Assembly (NCBI GenBank): GCA_963833885.1 | Contig: CAWHZU010000023.1 | Coordinates: 62,001-126,000 of the forward strand | DNA from: JASHPR01 sp963833885 | Lineage (GTDB): Bacteria > Actinomycetota > Actinomycetes > Streptosporangiales > Streptosporangiaceae | Length of the DNA stretch: 64,000 nt | Direction of reading: 5' to 3' | Shown here: positions 31,998 through 41,051 of the stretch, in pieces | How the letters are laid out: every line of letters starts with the position of its first letter | Position numbering within the stretch: the stretch's first letter is position 1 | Position numbers and translations under genes: made by a program | The notes under the pieces: model-generated | Told to the model about the DNA's origin: nothing | What the model saw: only the letters and a program-made list of their open reading frames with translations | Databases searched by the model: none

Positions 31998-34523
31998 GTG
32001 AAAATAAGGTGCAGATCACTGGCCGCGGCCGTCGCGGTCACGGTCGCCGTAGGGTTAGGGACACTCGTGCCCGCCGGGCCCGCGTTGGCGCAAGGTGCCG
32101 CACCCGGCGCGCCCGGCGCCAACGCCACGTGGAACGAGGCGAACCTGCAGGGCTTCGCCGACTCACCCGGGAGCGATTCCAAGGTCTGGTACACGCTTGG
32201 CGATGGCGAGCTGGAGAACGTGTTCTACCCGGAGACCGACACGCCGGACACGTTCGGGCTGCAGTACATCGTCACCAACGGCTCGTCGTTCGCGGACACC
32301 GAAACCGCGGACACCACGCACGCGATCTCCCTGGCGGACCCGACCTCGCTGGTCTGGCAGCAGGTGAACACCGCGACCAACGGCGACTTCACGATCACCA
32401 AGACTTACATCGCCGACCCGTCCCGCTCGGTCGTGCTGATCGAGACCACGTTCGACAACCTGACTTCCACGCCACTGCAGCTGTACGCCGACTACCTGCC
32501 GCAGCTCAACAACGACGGCATGGGCAACACCGGCGGCACGGATGCGACCAGCGGCGACCTGGTGGCCTCCAACGGCTCGGTGTCCAGCGCGCTCTCCTCG
32601 TCGGCCGGCTTCGCCCAGACGACCACCGGCTACGTCGGCAGCTCCAGCGACGGCAGCGAGCAGCTCGCCGGCAGCTACGGGCTGACGTCTACCTACTCCT
32701 CGGCGTCGACCGCCGGGCACATCGTCCAGGTCGCGCAGATCCCGGTGGCCGCCAGCGGGTCCACCACGTTCACGCTGGCGCTCGCGTTCGACTCCAGCCA
32801 GTCGGCGGCGATCTCAGACGCGGCCGCGTCCCTGGCGGCCGGGTTCTCGCCGCTGGAGAGCTCGTTCGAGGCGGGCTGGCACTCCTGGCTGGCCGGCCTG
32901 AACGGGCCGCCCGCCTCCGTCACTGGCAGCGCCAAGCTCGAAGAGCAGTACTACGTCTCGCTGATGGAGCTCAAGGCCGACGAGGACAAGACGTACGTCG
33001 GCGCGTTCATCGCATCGCCGACCGATCCCTGGGGCACCAGCGTGAGCGCCAACAGCGCGGGCGGCCACGGGTACCACGTGGTATGGACCCGCGACGAGTA
33101 CGAAATGGCATCGGCCCTGCTTGCGGCCGGTGACACCACGGACGCGAACGCCGCGCTGCAGTACATCTTCAACTACGAGGAAGAGTCGAGCGGCGCCGTT
33201 AAGCAGAACACGTTCCTGAACGGGACGACCGTCTTCGGATCGCTGCAGATGGACGAGGTGGCCGACCCGATCATCCTCGCCTACCAGCTCGGTGCGACCA
33301 GCGCGAGCGACTGGAGCCACATCCAGCTGCTGGCCAGCTACCTGGTCGCCAACGGCCCCTACACGCCACAGGAGCGCTGGGAGGAGAACAGCGGCTACTC
33401 CCCGGCCACCATGGCATCCGAGATCGCGGGGCTGCTCTGCGCGGCCGCGATCGCCGAGGCCAACGGCGCCACCAGCGACGCGGCGACGTACCAGGCGACG
33501 GCGCTGTCCTGGGCGTCCGAGGTGGACAGCCTCACGTACACGACGACGGGACCGTACGGGAACGGCGACTACTTCCTGCGGATCACGCCGGACGGCGACC
33601 CGAACTCGGGCGCGTCGATCTCGATCGCCAACGGCGGCGGAAGCCATGACGACCGCACCGTGGTCGACCCGAGCTTCCTCGAGCTGGTCCGGCTGGGCAT
33701 CAAGTCGCCGACGGCGACCGATATCACGAACACGCTGTCGGTGGTGGATTCCGAGCTCGAGGCGCAGACGCCCGAGGGCCCGATCTGGCACCGGTACAAC
33801 TTCGACGGGTACGGCGAGACCGCCTCGGGCGGCGACTACACCGGGTCCGGGGTCGGCAACGTGTGGCCGGTGCTGAGCGGTGAGCGCGGCGAGTACGACG
33901 TGGCCGACGGCAACCTGTCCGGGGCGCAGTCGCTGCTGGAGACCATGGCGGGCGCCGCCAACTCCAGCTACCAGATTCCGGAGCAGGACTGGGCGGGCAC
34001 GACGGGCACCGGCGGGTTCACGTTCGGCCAGCCCGACAACTCGGCCACCCCGCTGATGTGGTCCATGGCCCAGTACGTGCGGCTTGCCATCGACATCTCC
34101 GCCGGGCAGGACGTGGACACCCCGGCGGTCGTGGTCTCGTGCGTGCAGAACGGCAGCTGCCCGGTGACCGGGTCGGTCAAGGAGACCGTGAACGTGACCG
34201 TGCCGGTGAACACCGACGCCTCCGGCGACACGGTCTACCTGGACGGCAACCTGTCCGCGCTCGGCCTCGGCCAGTCCGACTGGGCCGCCGAAGGTATCCC
34301 GATGACCCGGGTGAGCGCGGACAAGTGGACAGCGACCGTCGAGGCGGCCGCCGACACCACGCTGTCCTACAAGTACGACCTGGGCGGCAACTGGAACAAC
34401 GTGGAGGAGACCGCCAGCTGCGGCGATGTGGACAATCGCACGATGAGCGTGAACGGCGGCGCCGTCAACGACACGGTGGCGAACTGGCCGGCCCCGGCGC
34501 CTGCGGCGACTCGACTGCGGTGA
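31998..34523 (+). CDS. Secreted GH15 glucoamylase with starch-binding module (3' frame break)
   Basis: 841 residues as read. The signal peptide is about 1-31 (LAAAVAVTVAVGLGTLVPAG). The N-terminal beta-sandwich covers about 45-300. The (alpha/alpha)6 barrel covers about 315-700 with QERWEENSGYSP (from residue 458, general-acid region) and WPVLSGERGEY (Glu629, general-base region). A CBM20-like module spans about 727-830 (SYKYDLGGNWNNVEETASCG). Reading ends at a TGA at 34521 just after TVANW, while a second starch-binding module continues in another frame to 34858. A single missing base near 34490-34500 would restore a 953-residue protein. Releases glucose from alpha-glucan ends outside the cell. 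Confidence 0.88.
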   Translation: MKIRCRSLAAAVAVTVAVGLGTLVPAGPALAQGAAPGAPGANATWNEANLQGFADSPGSDSKVWYTLGDGELENVFYPETDTPDTFGLQYIVTNGSSFADTETADTTHAISLADPTSLVWQQVNTATNGDFTITKTYIADPSRSVVLIETTFDNLTSTPLQLYADYLPQLNNDGMGNTGGTDATSGDLVASNGSVSSALSSSAGFAQTTTGYVGSSSDGSEQLAGSYGLTSTYSSASTAGHIVQVAQIPVAASGSTTFTLALAFDSSQSAAISDAAASLAAGFSPLESSFEAGWHSWLAGLNGPPASVTGSAKLEEQYYVSLMELKADEDKTYVGAFIASPTDPWGTSVSANSAGGHGYHVVWTRDEYEMASALLAAGDTTDANAALQYIFNYEEESSGAVKQNTFLNGTTVFGSLQMDEVADPIILAYQLGATSASDWSHIQLLASYLVANGPYTPQERWEENSGYSPATMASEIAGLLCAAAIAEANGATSDAATYQATALSWASEVDSLTYTTTGPYGNGDYFLRITPDGDPNSGASISIANGGGSHDDRTVVDPSFLELVRLGIKSPTATDITNTLSVVDSELEAQTPEGPIWHRYNFDGYGETASGGDYTGSGVGNVWPVLSGERGEYDVADGNLSGAQSLLETMAGAANSSYQIPEQDWAGTTGTGGFTFGQPDNSATPLMWSMAQYVRLAIDISAGQDVDTPAVVVSCVQNGSCPVTGSVKETVNVTVPVNTDASGDTVYLDGNLSALGLGQSDWAAEGIPMTRVSADKWTATVEAAADTTLSYKYDLGGNWNNVEETASCGDVDNRTMSVNGGAVNDTVANWPAPAPAATRLR

Positions 34524-34858
34524 TCAACGTCACCGTGCCGTCGGACACCCCCAGCGCCGACACGGTCTACCTGTCCGGCAACTACGACGTACTCGGCACC
34601 GGTGTCCCGTCGTCGGACGACTGGGTCGCCACCGACTACCCGATGATCCAGACCGGGCCGGACACCTGGACGCTGACCATCACCGGCGTTCCGGTGGCCG
34701 CGTTCCAGTACAAGTTCACGCTCGGCAGCTGGAGCAGCGTTGAGGAGACCGCCAGCTGCGGCGATGTCGCCAACCGCACCTTCGGCTTCGACACGGCCGA
34801 CGCCAGCTACACCGCCAACGACACCGTCGCCGCGTGGGAAGGCGTCGGCGGCTGCTGA
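34503..34858 (+). pseudogene. Out-of-frame second CBM20-like module of the glucoamylase
   Basis: In the frame offset from the GH15 gene the sequence reads GACGDSTAVINVTVPSDTPS, then DTVYLSGNYDVLGTG and KFTLGSWSSVEETASCGDVA, and ends WEGVGGC at a TGA at 34856-34858. It is a complete starch-binding module like the one before it and like the amylase's C-terminus, without its own signal peptide or start. The terminator lies directly after it, confirming that this is the natural end of the glucoamylase gene. Confidence 0.75.
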
Positions 34859-34877
34859 CACGGGCGCTCGGGCGTCT

Positions 34878-34911
34878 CGCCGGCCGCCCCACCCAGACGG
34901 GGCGGCCGGCG
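34878..34911 (+). terminator. Strong hairpin after glucoamylase gene
   Basis: A 13-base perfect stem, CGCCGGCCGCCCC (34878-34890) with GGGGCGGCCGGCG (34899-34911), and an 8-base loop, 20 bases after the out-of-frame module's stop. It has no T run, as is usual for actinobacterial terminators. It also separates the gene from the convergent GntR gene. Confidence 0.75.
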
Positions 34912-34962
34912 GGGCTCATCATGGTTTTCGGCCCAAGCTATCGGTGGCTACGCGGGCTGGTG

Positions 34963-35217
34963 CTACTTAACGTCTTGGTGCACGTAGTACCCGCGCCGCG
35001 GAACTGAGAAGATCAAGCCTTCCGCCGCGAGGATCGAGAGCGCACGCGTAGCCGTATCGCGGCCAACGTCGTACTCCTGCTGTAGCTGCCGCACAGACGG
35101 CAGCGGACCATGACGCCACTCGCCCGCCTTGATCTTGCTGCGCAGGATCTCGGCAAGCTGCGCGTAGGCAGGTATCGGGCTCCCATGATCCACGGGCACG
35201 CTGGCAACGTAGGCCAA
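34963..35217 (-). CDS. Small GntR-family regulator (winged helix only)
   Basis: An 84-residue protein consisting only of a GntR winged helix: IPAYAQLAEILRSKIKAGEW, PSVRQLQQEYDVGRDTATRA (recognition helix) and LSILAAEGLIFSVPRRGYYV (wing). No effector domain follows, unlike full FadR/HutC types. Such mini-GntR proteins are typical of actinobacterial integrative elements and plasmids (KorSA-like) and of small chromosomal cassettes. It is divergent from a 64-residue gene whose promoter is flanked by CTTGAC/GTCAAG, a likely operator. Confidence 0.85.
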   Translation of the reverse strand: MAYVASVPVDHGSPIPAYAQLAEILRSKIKAGEWRHGPLPSVRQLQQEYDVGRDTATRALSILAAEGLIFSVPRRGYYVHQDVK

Positions 35218-35241
35218 GCCAAGATTCCTCCGACTTCTGCC

Positions 35242-35276
35242 CTTGACTGCTCTGATCTGTGTTGTACCCTGTCAAG
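35242..35276 (+). promoter_or_regulatory. Promoter flanked by inverted repeat, GntR cassette
   Basis: -35 TTGACT (35243-35248) and -10 TACCCT (35265-35270) with 16-base spacing point toward the 64-residue gene at 35311. The promoter is exactly bracketed by CTTGAC (35242-35247) and GTCAAG (35271-35276), a 6-base inverted repeat that could be the GntR operator. Confidence 0.5.
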
Positions 35277-35310
35277 CGAGGCGACTCACACGTGAAGGCG
35301 AGCAAGGGCG

Positions 35311-35505
35311 ATGGTGGGCGAAGCGAACTACTTACCGGAAGCGCGGAGACTCATGCAGGATCACCCGAGGTGGGAAGCATGGGTTGGCATCGTCAACCGC
35401 CAATGGCACGCGCGCCTAAAAGGCGCGGTGCCTCCTGTGATGGTCCACGACGATAACCCGCAAGGGTTGCGACAGCAGATCGAGCAGTTTGAGAGACAGC
35501 AGTGA
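35311..35505 (+). CDS. Small conserved protein of GntR cassettes, unknown function
   Basis: A 64-residue protein starting MVGEANYLPEARRLMQDHPR and containing WVGIVNRQWHARLKG, PPVMVHDDNP and a C-terminal Gln/Arg-rich helix. Similar short proteins are frequent beside mini-GntR genes in Streptomyces and relatives; their function is not known. AAGGGCG precedes the ATG. Its stop overlaps a short downstream frame, suggesting that further cassette genes once followed but were cut off by the 3' end of the large GH15 gene. Confidence 0.6.
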   Translation: MVGEANYLPEARRLMQDHPRWEAWVGIVNRQWHARLKGAVPPVMVHDDNPQGLRQQIEQFERQQ

Positions 35506-35629
35506 ACAGCAATCAGCCTTACCCCCCGACAGCCGAGCAACATGCGTGCGCTCGCCGCTATCGCCATCATGAGCGCCCTGCTAGTCGTAGCGCTTGTGGC
35601 GCCCTGGCCCGCCGGCCCTGGCTCGGCGG

Positions 35630-38600
35630 TCACGGGACCGTGACGCCCTGCAGGGTGACGCCGGAGGTGTTCACGGTCGGGTCCAGCTCGGTCTGCACGT
35701 TCACCGAGGTGGGCGGGATCGTGTCCATCACGATCGGCACGTTCGCCGGGTTGTAGGAGCAGATCGCGGGCGGCGACGACTCGGCGGCCACGGCGGCCGA
35801 GCAGACGCCGAACGTGTAGGCGCCGGGCGTGGCAGTGAACGTGCGCGCGTCGTCGTTGCCGAACCCGTCCTGGCCGGCGAGCGTCACCGTGAACGTCCAC
35901 CCGGCACCGGGGGTCCCGAGCTCCGCCGTGGGCACGGTGATCGTGACCAGGCCCGGCGTCTCGCCGGACGCGGCCGGCGCGAGCTGGATGACCGAGACCT
36001 GCGGGGTCCCGACGCTGGACGACCCGGACAGGCCGGAGGTCGCGCTGGCGGGGGTAACCCAGTCGTCGGTGCCGAACCCGTCGACTTCGATGAGCTGGTT
36101 CCAGGCGTCCGCGGGCGCGATCGAGTAGTTCCACGCGCCGGCCGCCGCGGTCGACTGCGTCTCGCCGGCGGGAACGCTGCTGGACGGCGCGTGGATGTAA
36201 AGGTCGATGAGCTGCGCACCGTCCAGCGACCCGAACGTGGACTGCAGGTTGGCGATCCCGACCTCGAACGTCACGGTGCTGGTTCCCTCGACGACGCTGA
36301 GGCCGTTCAGCCGGAACGAGTCCGGCGCGAACACCGGCGAGCCGTCGGAGTTCGTCGCGGTCGGGTACGCGTAGCTGCCCGGGCCGCTGCCGCCGCCTGG
36401 GGCGGCCGCCGCGCTGAGCACCACGGTGCCCGGCACGGACACGACGCTGAAGACGGCCTCGTTCGTGGCGCTCCCGGCCGTGGCCGCGACCTCGATGGAG
36501 TCGGTGCCCGGCTGCAGGCTGACCGGCACCGAGTACACCCCGGACGACCCGGCGGTGGCCGTCGTGATCGTCGTCGCCGGCGCGGCTGCGCCCGCCGCGG
36601 TCCCGCTGACCGCGACGTCCACCGTCGCCCCGGGTGAGGTGGTGCCGGTCACGGTCGTGGTCGCGGCGTTGACGACCACGGTGGGCCGGGTCAGGTTCGC
36701 CGGCACGTTCCCGCCGGACACCGACAGCGGCGCGGATACCGTCAGCGGCGCCGCAGCAGGCGGGCTGGACTCATACCGCTCGGCGACGATCGACGGCTGC
36801 TCCAGCAGCCTGCCCGCCGCCTGGTCCGAGATCAGCCGCAGCAGCTGCGCCTGCGCCCAGGTCAGCGGCGCCGCCGAGCCGTCCGCCTGCCCGTCGGTGA
36901 ACCCGATCGACGCGGTCGCCGGGTCGGAGCCGTACGGCGAGGCCGGCACGTCCGGGTAGTTCCACACCTGCTCGGGGACCAGGCCGACGCCGGAGGAGGA
37001 GTTCAGCATGAAGTCCAGGTCCGCGCCGAGTGCCGAGGAGCCGCCGGCCAGGATCTGGTACTCCCCGTTCTCCCCGGACAGCACCGGCCACGGGTGCCCG
37101 GTGCCCTCGTCGGTGGTGGCCCACGGCTGCCCGTTGACCTGGCAGTCCTCGAATACCGAGAGCTCGCAGTCGCCGTAGCCGTCGCCGTTGTAGCGCATGA
37201 TCCCGGTCCCGGACGGGGTTGGCGCGCTGATCGTGGCGCCGGTCACCTTCAGCGAGTTCGTGACCAGCGGCGAGCTGGCCGGCAGCTCGCCGAGCCGGAC
37301 CAGCTCGAGGAAGCCCTGGTCCACCACGGCTCGCTGGTCGTAGCTGGTCGGGTCGCCGTTGCCGAGCGTGTAGTCGGACGCCTGGTCGGGGTTCCCGGTC
37401 TTGTCCACCCGGATGAAGTACGGCTGTGACGACAGTGGCCCGTTGTCGGTGACGGTCGTGGTCAGGATCAGCCGCCGGAAGTTGTCCGCTGTGGCCAGGA
37501 ACAGCCGCTGCGACGCCGTATCGCCCTGCACGCGCGCGATCGCTGCGGCGGCGACCAGGCCGGCCACCTCGTCGGCCATCGTCGACGGCGAGAACCCGGT
37601 CTGCTCCTCCCAGCGCTCCACCCCGTCGGCCGGGCCGTTCGCGGCCAGGAAGTCGGCCGCCCTCCTGATGTGATCGACGTACAGCGAGCGGTCGCCCGCC
37701 AGGCCCGCCTGCCACGCCTCGAGGATGGGGTCGGCGGCCTCGTCGAGCTGCAGCCCGCCGGTGTCCGGCGCGGCCTTCCCGTTGAGCAGGCCGTTGCGCG
37801 GGAACGAGCCGTTCGGCAGCTGCATGTCATCGAACATGTACGTGACGATCTGCCGGGCGGTGGCCAGGTCGCCGTCGGTGAGGAACCCGGTGAACGTCTC
37901 GTAGGCGTCCCGGGGGAACACCTCACGGTAGGAGCCGAAGTACGGCGCGAGCCCGTCGCTCGCGGTCTGCCCGGCCGGCACCGCCTGCCCCCACGGGCTG
38001 GCCAGCGACGCGGCGGTCGCGCCGGGGAAGGTCTTGTCCTCGCTGGCCTTGAGCACGTTCGCGCTCAGCCAGTAAGCGGCCGCGTCCTTCGCGCTCACCG
38101 GCGCGTGCTTGCCCGCGCCGCCTGGCGGCAGCAGCCGCGCGTCGTAGGCCCGCCAGCCCGCCTGGTAGGCGGCGTAGGTCGCGGCGAACGGCGCGGCCGA
38201 CGCGGCCAGCGCGGTGCCGACCGCGTCGCGCTCGTTGCCGCCGAAGCCGAGCGCGACGGTGGCCGAGCCGGCCGACATGTTCAGCTCGACGGTCTGCACC
38301 ACATTGCCGTTGCTCGCGTCGGGTGCCCCGGAGCTCAGCGTTCCGGCCGAATCGAGCTCAGTAAGGCCGTCGCTCGAGGTTCCGTCGAAACCCGTTTCGA
38401 CAGCCTTGAACGGGGAGTTGGCGGCCAGTGCCGCGTAGATCGGCGTGGCATAGCTGCGGTTCACGGCCTCGGTGAACGAGTCGGTCGAGTAGGAGAGCGG
38501 GATCGGCCCGCGCGGGGTGGAGACGACCGTCGCCGACTCGCCGCCCGCGTTGTCGGTGCCTCCGCCGGCGTGCCCGTTCAGCAGCGGGTTGAACCGCAGG

Positions 38601-39664
38601 TAGGCGGACAGGCCGGACGGGGCGCCGGGCAGCGGCACCAGGCTGATCCGCATCACCACTGCCTCGGCGGACGGGTCGGTGATGAAGTCGGTGACCAGCT
38701 TGAAGTCGTGCGCCGCGTCCAGCGCGGTGATCTGGCAGGCCATGCCGGTGGAATCCAGCGAGGCGACCGAGTAGGTCATGTCGCGCGGCTGCAGCGCCGT
38801 GAAGCCGGGCCCGGTCACGATCGGGTCCAGGCTCTTGACGTCGGTGTTGTCGATCGTCGGGGCGTAGACGTCGGACAGGATGCCGTCCGCGACCGTGTAC
38901 CAGGCCTTGGACGCGGTATTCGCGGCGGTGCCCACGCAGTCCTTGCGTGCCTCGTCGTAGTAGGAGGCGGCGCCGGGCGCGCCGGGCGCCTCGGCGGCCG
39001 GGGAGCCGATCGTGAGGCCGAAGACGTGCATCGCCGATACGTTCTTGCCGACGCCCGGGCTCACGGTGGGCAGCGTGACGGAGGTGACCTGCTTGCCCGC
39101 GGTCAGCGGGATCGCCGCGTAGAACAGGCTGACCGGCGTGCTCCCGCCGGGGTTCCAGCCCGCCGTGGTGGCCAGCAGGTCGGTGCCCGAGGCGGCGCTG
39201 GTGTCGACCCAGTCGGCGAGCGTGACCGTGGCGGTGCTGCTGGTGCCGTCGGAGTACCCGACGGTGAACGTTCCGGTGGTGCTGCCGTACGCGGAGGCGC
39301 CGATGACGCCGAGCACGGATCCGGTCCCGGCCAGCGCGATCGTCTGGCCGTCGGCGACCACGTTGTCCGGGTCGCCGGGCGCGACGTCGGGCCAGGTGAT
39401 CGTCATGCCGTCGTGCAGCAGCGACTGGCCGGGGACAAGCGCGTCCTCGGCCAGGCCGGAGGCGGAGAACGAGTCGCCGATGCCGTCGTAGTTCCCGGCC
39501 GCGGTGTGCGACGGGGACGTGATGCCGACGTTGTTGAAAGCCTGCGCCAGGGTCGGCAGCGATGCCCCGGTGGCGGGGGCGGTTAACCCGGAACTCAGCA
39601 ACGCCGCGGCCGGGAGCAGGGCCGTGACCGCCGCCGTCAGCAGCATCCGCCGGGATCTCCTCAT
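35630..39664 (-). CDS. Giant secreted GH15 glucodextranase/glucoamylase-like enzyme
   Basis: 1344 residues. The signal peptide is about 1-38 (MLLTAAVTALLPAAALLSSG). A beta-rich module covers about 40-230 (TITWPDVAPGDPDNVVADGQ) and resembles a carbohydrate-binding domain. The GH15 N-domain is about 240-520 and the barrel about 540-980, with VERWEEQTGFSPSTMADEVA and HPWPVLSGENGEYQ keeping both expected Glu positions. A PKD/Ig-like part follows, then a glucodextranase-type C-terminal domain (about 1090-1310) with GFGTDD and GQDGFGNDDARTF. ATG 39664 is preceded by GGAGG; GTG 39679 is not. It may attack alpha-1,6 or mixed glucans. 34-bp repeats lie upstream. Confidence 0.87.
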   Translation of the reverse strand: MRRSRRMLLTAAVTALLPAAALLSSGLTAPATGASLPTLAQAFNNVGITSPSHTAAGNYDGIGDSFSASGLAEDALVPGQSLLHDGMTITWPDVAPGDPDNVVADGQTIALAGTGSVLGVIGASAYGSTTGTFTVGYSDGTSSTATVTLADWVDTSAASGTDLLATTAGWNPGGSTPVSLFYAAIPLTAGKQVTSVTLPTVSPGVGKNVSAMHVFGLTIGSPAAEAPGAPGAASYYDEARKDCVGTAANTASKAWYTVADGILSDVYAPTIDNTDVKSLDPIVTGPGFTALQPRDMTYSVASLDSTGMACQITALDAAHDFKLVTDFITDPSAEAVVMRISLVPLPGAPSGLSAYLRFNPLLNGHAGGGTDNAGGESATVVSTPRGPIPLSYSTDSFTEAVNRSYATPIYAALAANSPFKAVETGFDGTSSDGLTELDSAGTLSSGAPDASNGNVVQTVELNMSAGSATVALGFGGNERDAVGTALAASAAPFAATYAAYQAGWRAYDARLLPPGGAGKHAPVSAKDAAAYWLSANVLKASEDKTFPGATAASLASPWGQAVPAGQTASDGLAPYFGSYREVFPRDAYETFTGFLTDGDLATARQIVTYMFDDMQLPNGSFPRNGLLNGKAAPDTGGLQLDEAADPILEAWQAGLAGDRSLYVDHIRRAADFLAANGPADGVERWEEQTGFSPSTMADEVAGLVAAAAIARVQGDTASQRLFLATADNFRRLILTTTVTDNGPLSSQPYFIRVDKTGNPDQASDYTLGNGDPTSYDQRAVVDQGFLELVRLGELPASSPLVTNSLKVTGATISAPTPSGTGIMRYNGDGYGDCELSVFEDCQVNGQPWATTDEGTGHPWPVLSGENGEYQILAGGSSALGADLDFMLNSSSGVGLVPEQVWNYPDVPASPYGSDPATASIGFTDGQADGSAAPLTWAQAQLLRLISDQAAGRLLEQPSIVAERYESSPPAAAPLTVSAPLSVSGGNVPANLTRPTVVVNAATTTVTGTTSPGATVDVAVSGTAAGAAAPATTITTATAGSSGVYSVPVSLQPGTDSIEVAATAGSATNEAVFSVVSVPGTVVLSAAAAPGGGSGPGSYAYPTATNSDGSPVFAPDSFRLNGLSVVEGTSTVTFEVGIANLQSTFGSLDGAQLIDLYIHAPSSSVPAGETQSTAAAGAWNYSIAPADAWNQLIEVDGFGTDDWVTPASATSGLSGSSSVGTPQVSVIQLAPAASGETPGLVTITVPTAELGTPGAGWTFTVTLAGQDGFGNDDARTFTATPGAYTFGVCSAAVAAESSPPAICSYNPANVPIVMDTIPPTSVNVQTELDPTVNTSGVTLQGVTVP

Positions 39665-39675
39665 GGCGCGCCTCC

Positions 39676-39811
39676 TCACGGCGGGCGGCGCTGCGATGCA
39701 CAGCCCCCCTCACAGCGGGCGGCGGCACGGAGCGCAGCCCCCTTCACGGCGGGCGGCGCTGCGGCGCGCAGCCCCCTTCACGGCGGGCGACGCTGCGGCG
39801 CACAGCATTGC
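39676..39811 (+). repeat. 34-bp tandem repeat, four units, upstream of giant GH15 gene
   Basis: Units start with TCACGGCGGGCGGCG or a close variant at 39676, 39710, 39744 and 39778, exactly 34 bases apart, the third being most like the others. They lie directly upstream of the GH15 start and ribosome site, in the 5' leader or promoter. Spacing is not a multiple of three and no convincing gene reads through them. They may be regulator boxes or a simple duplication. Confidence 0.85.
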
Positions 39812-40722
39812 CTGACCCGCCCCGCCCGGTCCCGCTCTCCCCGGAGATGGTCTCGCCGTGACCTTGGCCGTGACGAGACCCGCGGGCGCTTTTTTTCAAA
39901 AGATTTCGGCTTTTCCATGTCCCAAGCGCGAGATCTGCCGGGTCGGGCCGCACGCGGCCGGCCGAGCACGGCCACCCCCGGCAGGCTGAAGCGCACCCAG
40001 CGCCGCCACGCCCGCCTGCCCAGCACGCCCACCCAGCACAGCGCAATGCCGCGTGCTTGCGGCGACGCTTCGCGACTAGCAATCAGTAGCGAAGCGGGGC
40101 AGCCGCGGGGCGCGAGGCTCAGCCGTTCCGTCCTGTACCACTGGTCCTGCCAGCCTCAGACGCACCACACCAAGGCTCGCTCGAGCATTCGATTTCCATG
40201 ATCGTGGTGGATAACGACCGAATGAGCGCCTTTTTCACCACGATCATGGAACAAGCGCGCGGTCACGCGCTGGATGGATCCCGCGGCCGCCGACCACGCG
40301 GGCCGCTGCCGCCATCGCGCTGGGCGGGCGAAACCGACCGGACGGACCCTATTCCCGCCCCGGTCGTATATGAGATACGATGCACGACACCTCGTACCGG
40401 CCAACTGCGCGCCCGGGCTGGCCTGGTGAGGGGTGGCAAACAACCGACATGACTTCGGAGTGGCTAATGGACAGCGTTACGAATTCTTTACGGCACTGAG
40501 GCTCGCCCGACCACCCAGAAGCGGGCACACTGTGCACACATGTACATCTGGTCACGTGCGCCTGGCAGCATTAGCCCGCAGCGCGCGGCCAGCATGGCAT
40601 CGGGCCGCGTCCCGAACGGGAGTTCCCATTGAAGGGCTGCGATGAAGAATTCCCGTCTTGTTCAGGCCGCAGACCACCGGGCGAAGGCAGATCACAGTTG
40701 TGCGTCTGCTATCAGCCGATCA
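39812..40722. other. Gene-poor gap between GH15 and sugar ABC operon
   Basis: No convincing gene is seen in this stretch of about 900 bases; the open frames present are short, Arg-rich and in GC shadow. It contains a weak inverted repeat GGTCTCG/CGAGACC (39849-39880) followed by a T7 run at 39890-39896, and a 16-base inverted repeat at 40194-40251 described separately. An AT-richer patch near 40365-40385 may be a promoter without an obvious gene. Confidence 0.5.
40194..40251. repeat. Perfect 16-base inverted repeat, 26-base loop
   Basis: Arms TTCCATGATCGTGGTG (40194-40209) and CACCACGATCATGGAA (40236-40251) are perfect complements around 26 bases that contain CCTTTTT. The arms are long and lower in GC than their surroundings. 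It could be a mobile-element remnant, a strong operator or an RNA hairpin. No target-site duplication or transposase is visible. Confidence 0.75.
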
Positions 40723-40751
40723 TTGACGGGCAAGTCAAGGTGTTCTAGCTT
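40723..40751 (+). promoter_or_regulatory. Probable promoter of sugar ABC operon
   Basis: -35 TTGACG (40723-40728) and -10 TAGCTT (40746-40751) with 17-base spacing, about 300 bases before the substrate-binding protein start. The long leader contains a direct repeat CATCGGCCG (40795 and 40809) that could bind a regulator. No other gene is credible in the leader. Confidence 0.5.
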
Positions 40752-41051
40752 ATGGCCTCGTCAGGCGCTACAGCATCTCGGATGTTAGCGCTCACATCGG
40801 CCGAAACCATCGGCCGCGAACCCGTGCCGCTCCCCATGTGAGCGGCCCTGAGACAGGAGTCGGGTGGACATGGGCGACGTCGCGATCCCCCGGGATCAAG
40901 GCGGTCGCCTGCCGTTCCGCCTGTGGCAGGACCCCTTCGAACAGGGATCTCAGGACTCGAGAGCAGGCATAGCGACCGGGGAGCATGGTGCCCGCCCGGC
41001 GCAAATCGGCGGCGCATTCCCGCCGCCGCAAGGAAATGATGGAGGCCCGTG

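Noticed and set aside
35542..35643. 33-residue plus-strand frame with a signal-like helix (MRALAAIAIMSALLVVALVA)
   Set aside because: It runs into the 3' end of the GH15 gene and has no clear ribosome site; kept only as context for the GntR cassette.
39744..40082. 112-residue minus-strand frame over the 34-bp repeats
   Set aside because: Arg/Gly-rich with poor codon bias and starts in a low-complexity tract; not supported.
40433..40645. 70-residue plus-strand frame before the sugar ABC operon
   Set aside because: No family resemblance, no ribosome site and Arg-rich composition typical of shadows.
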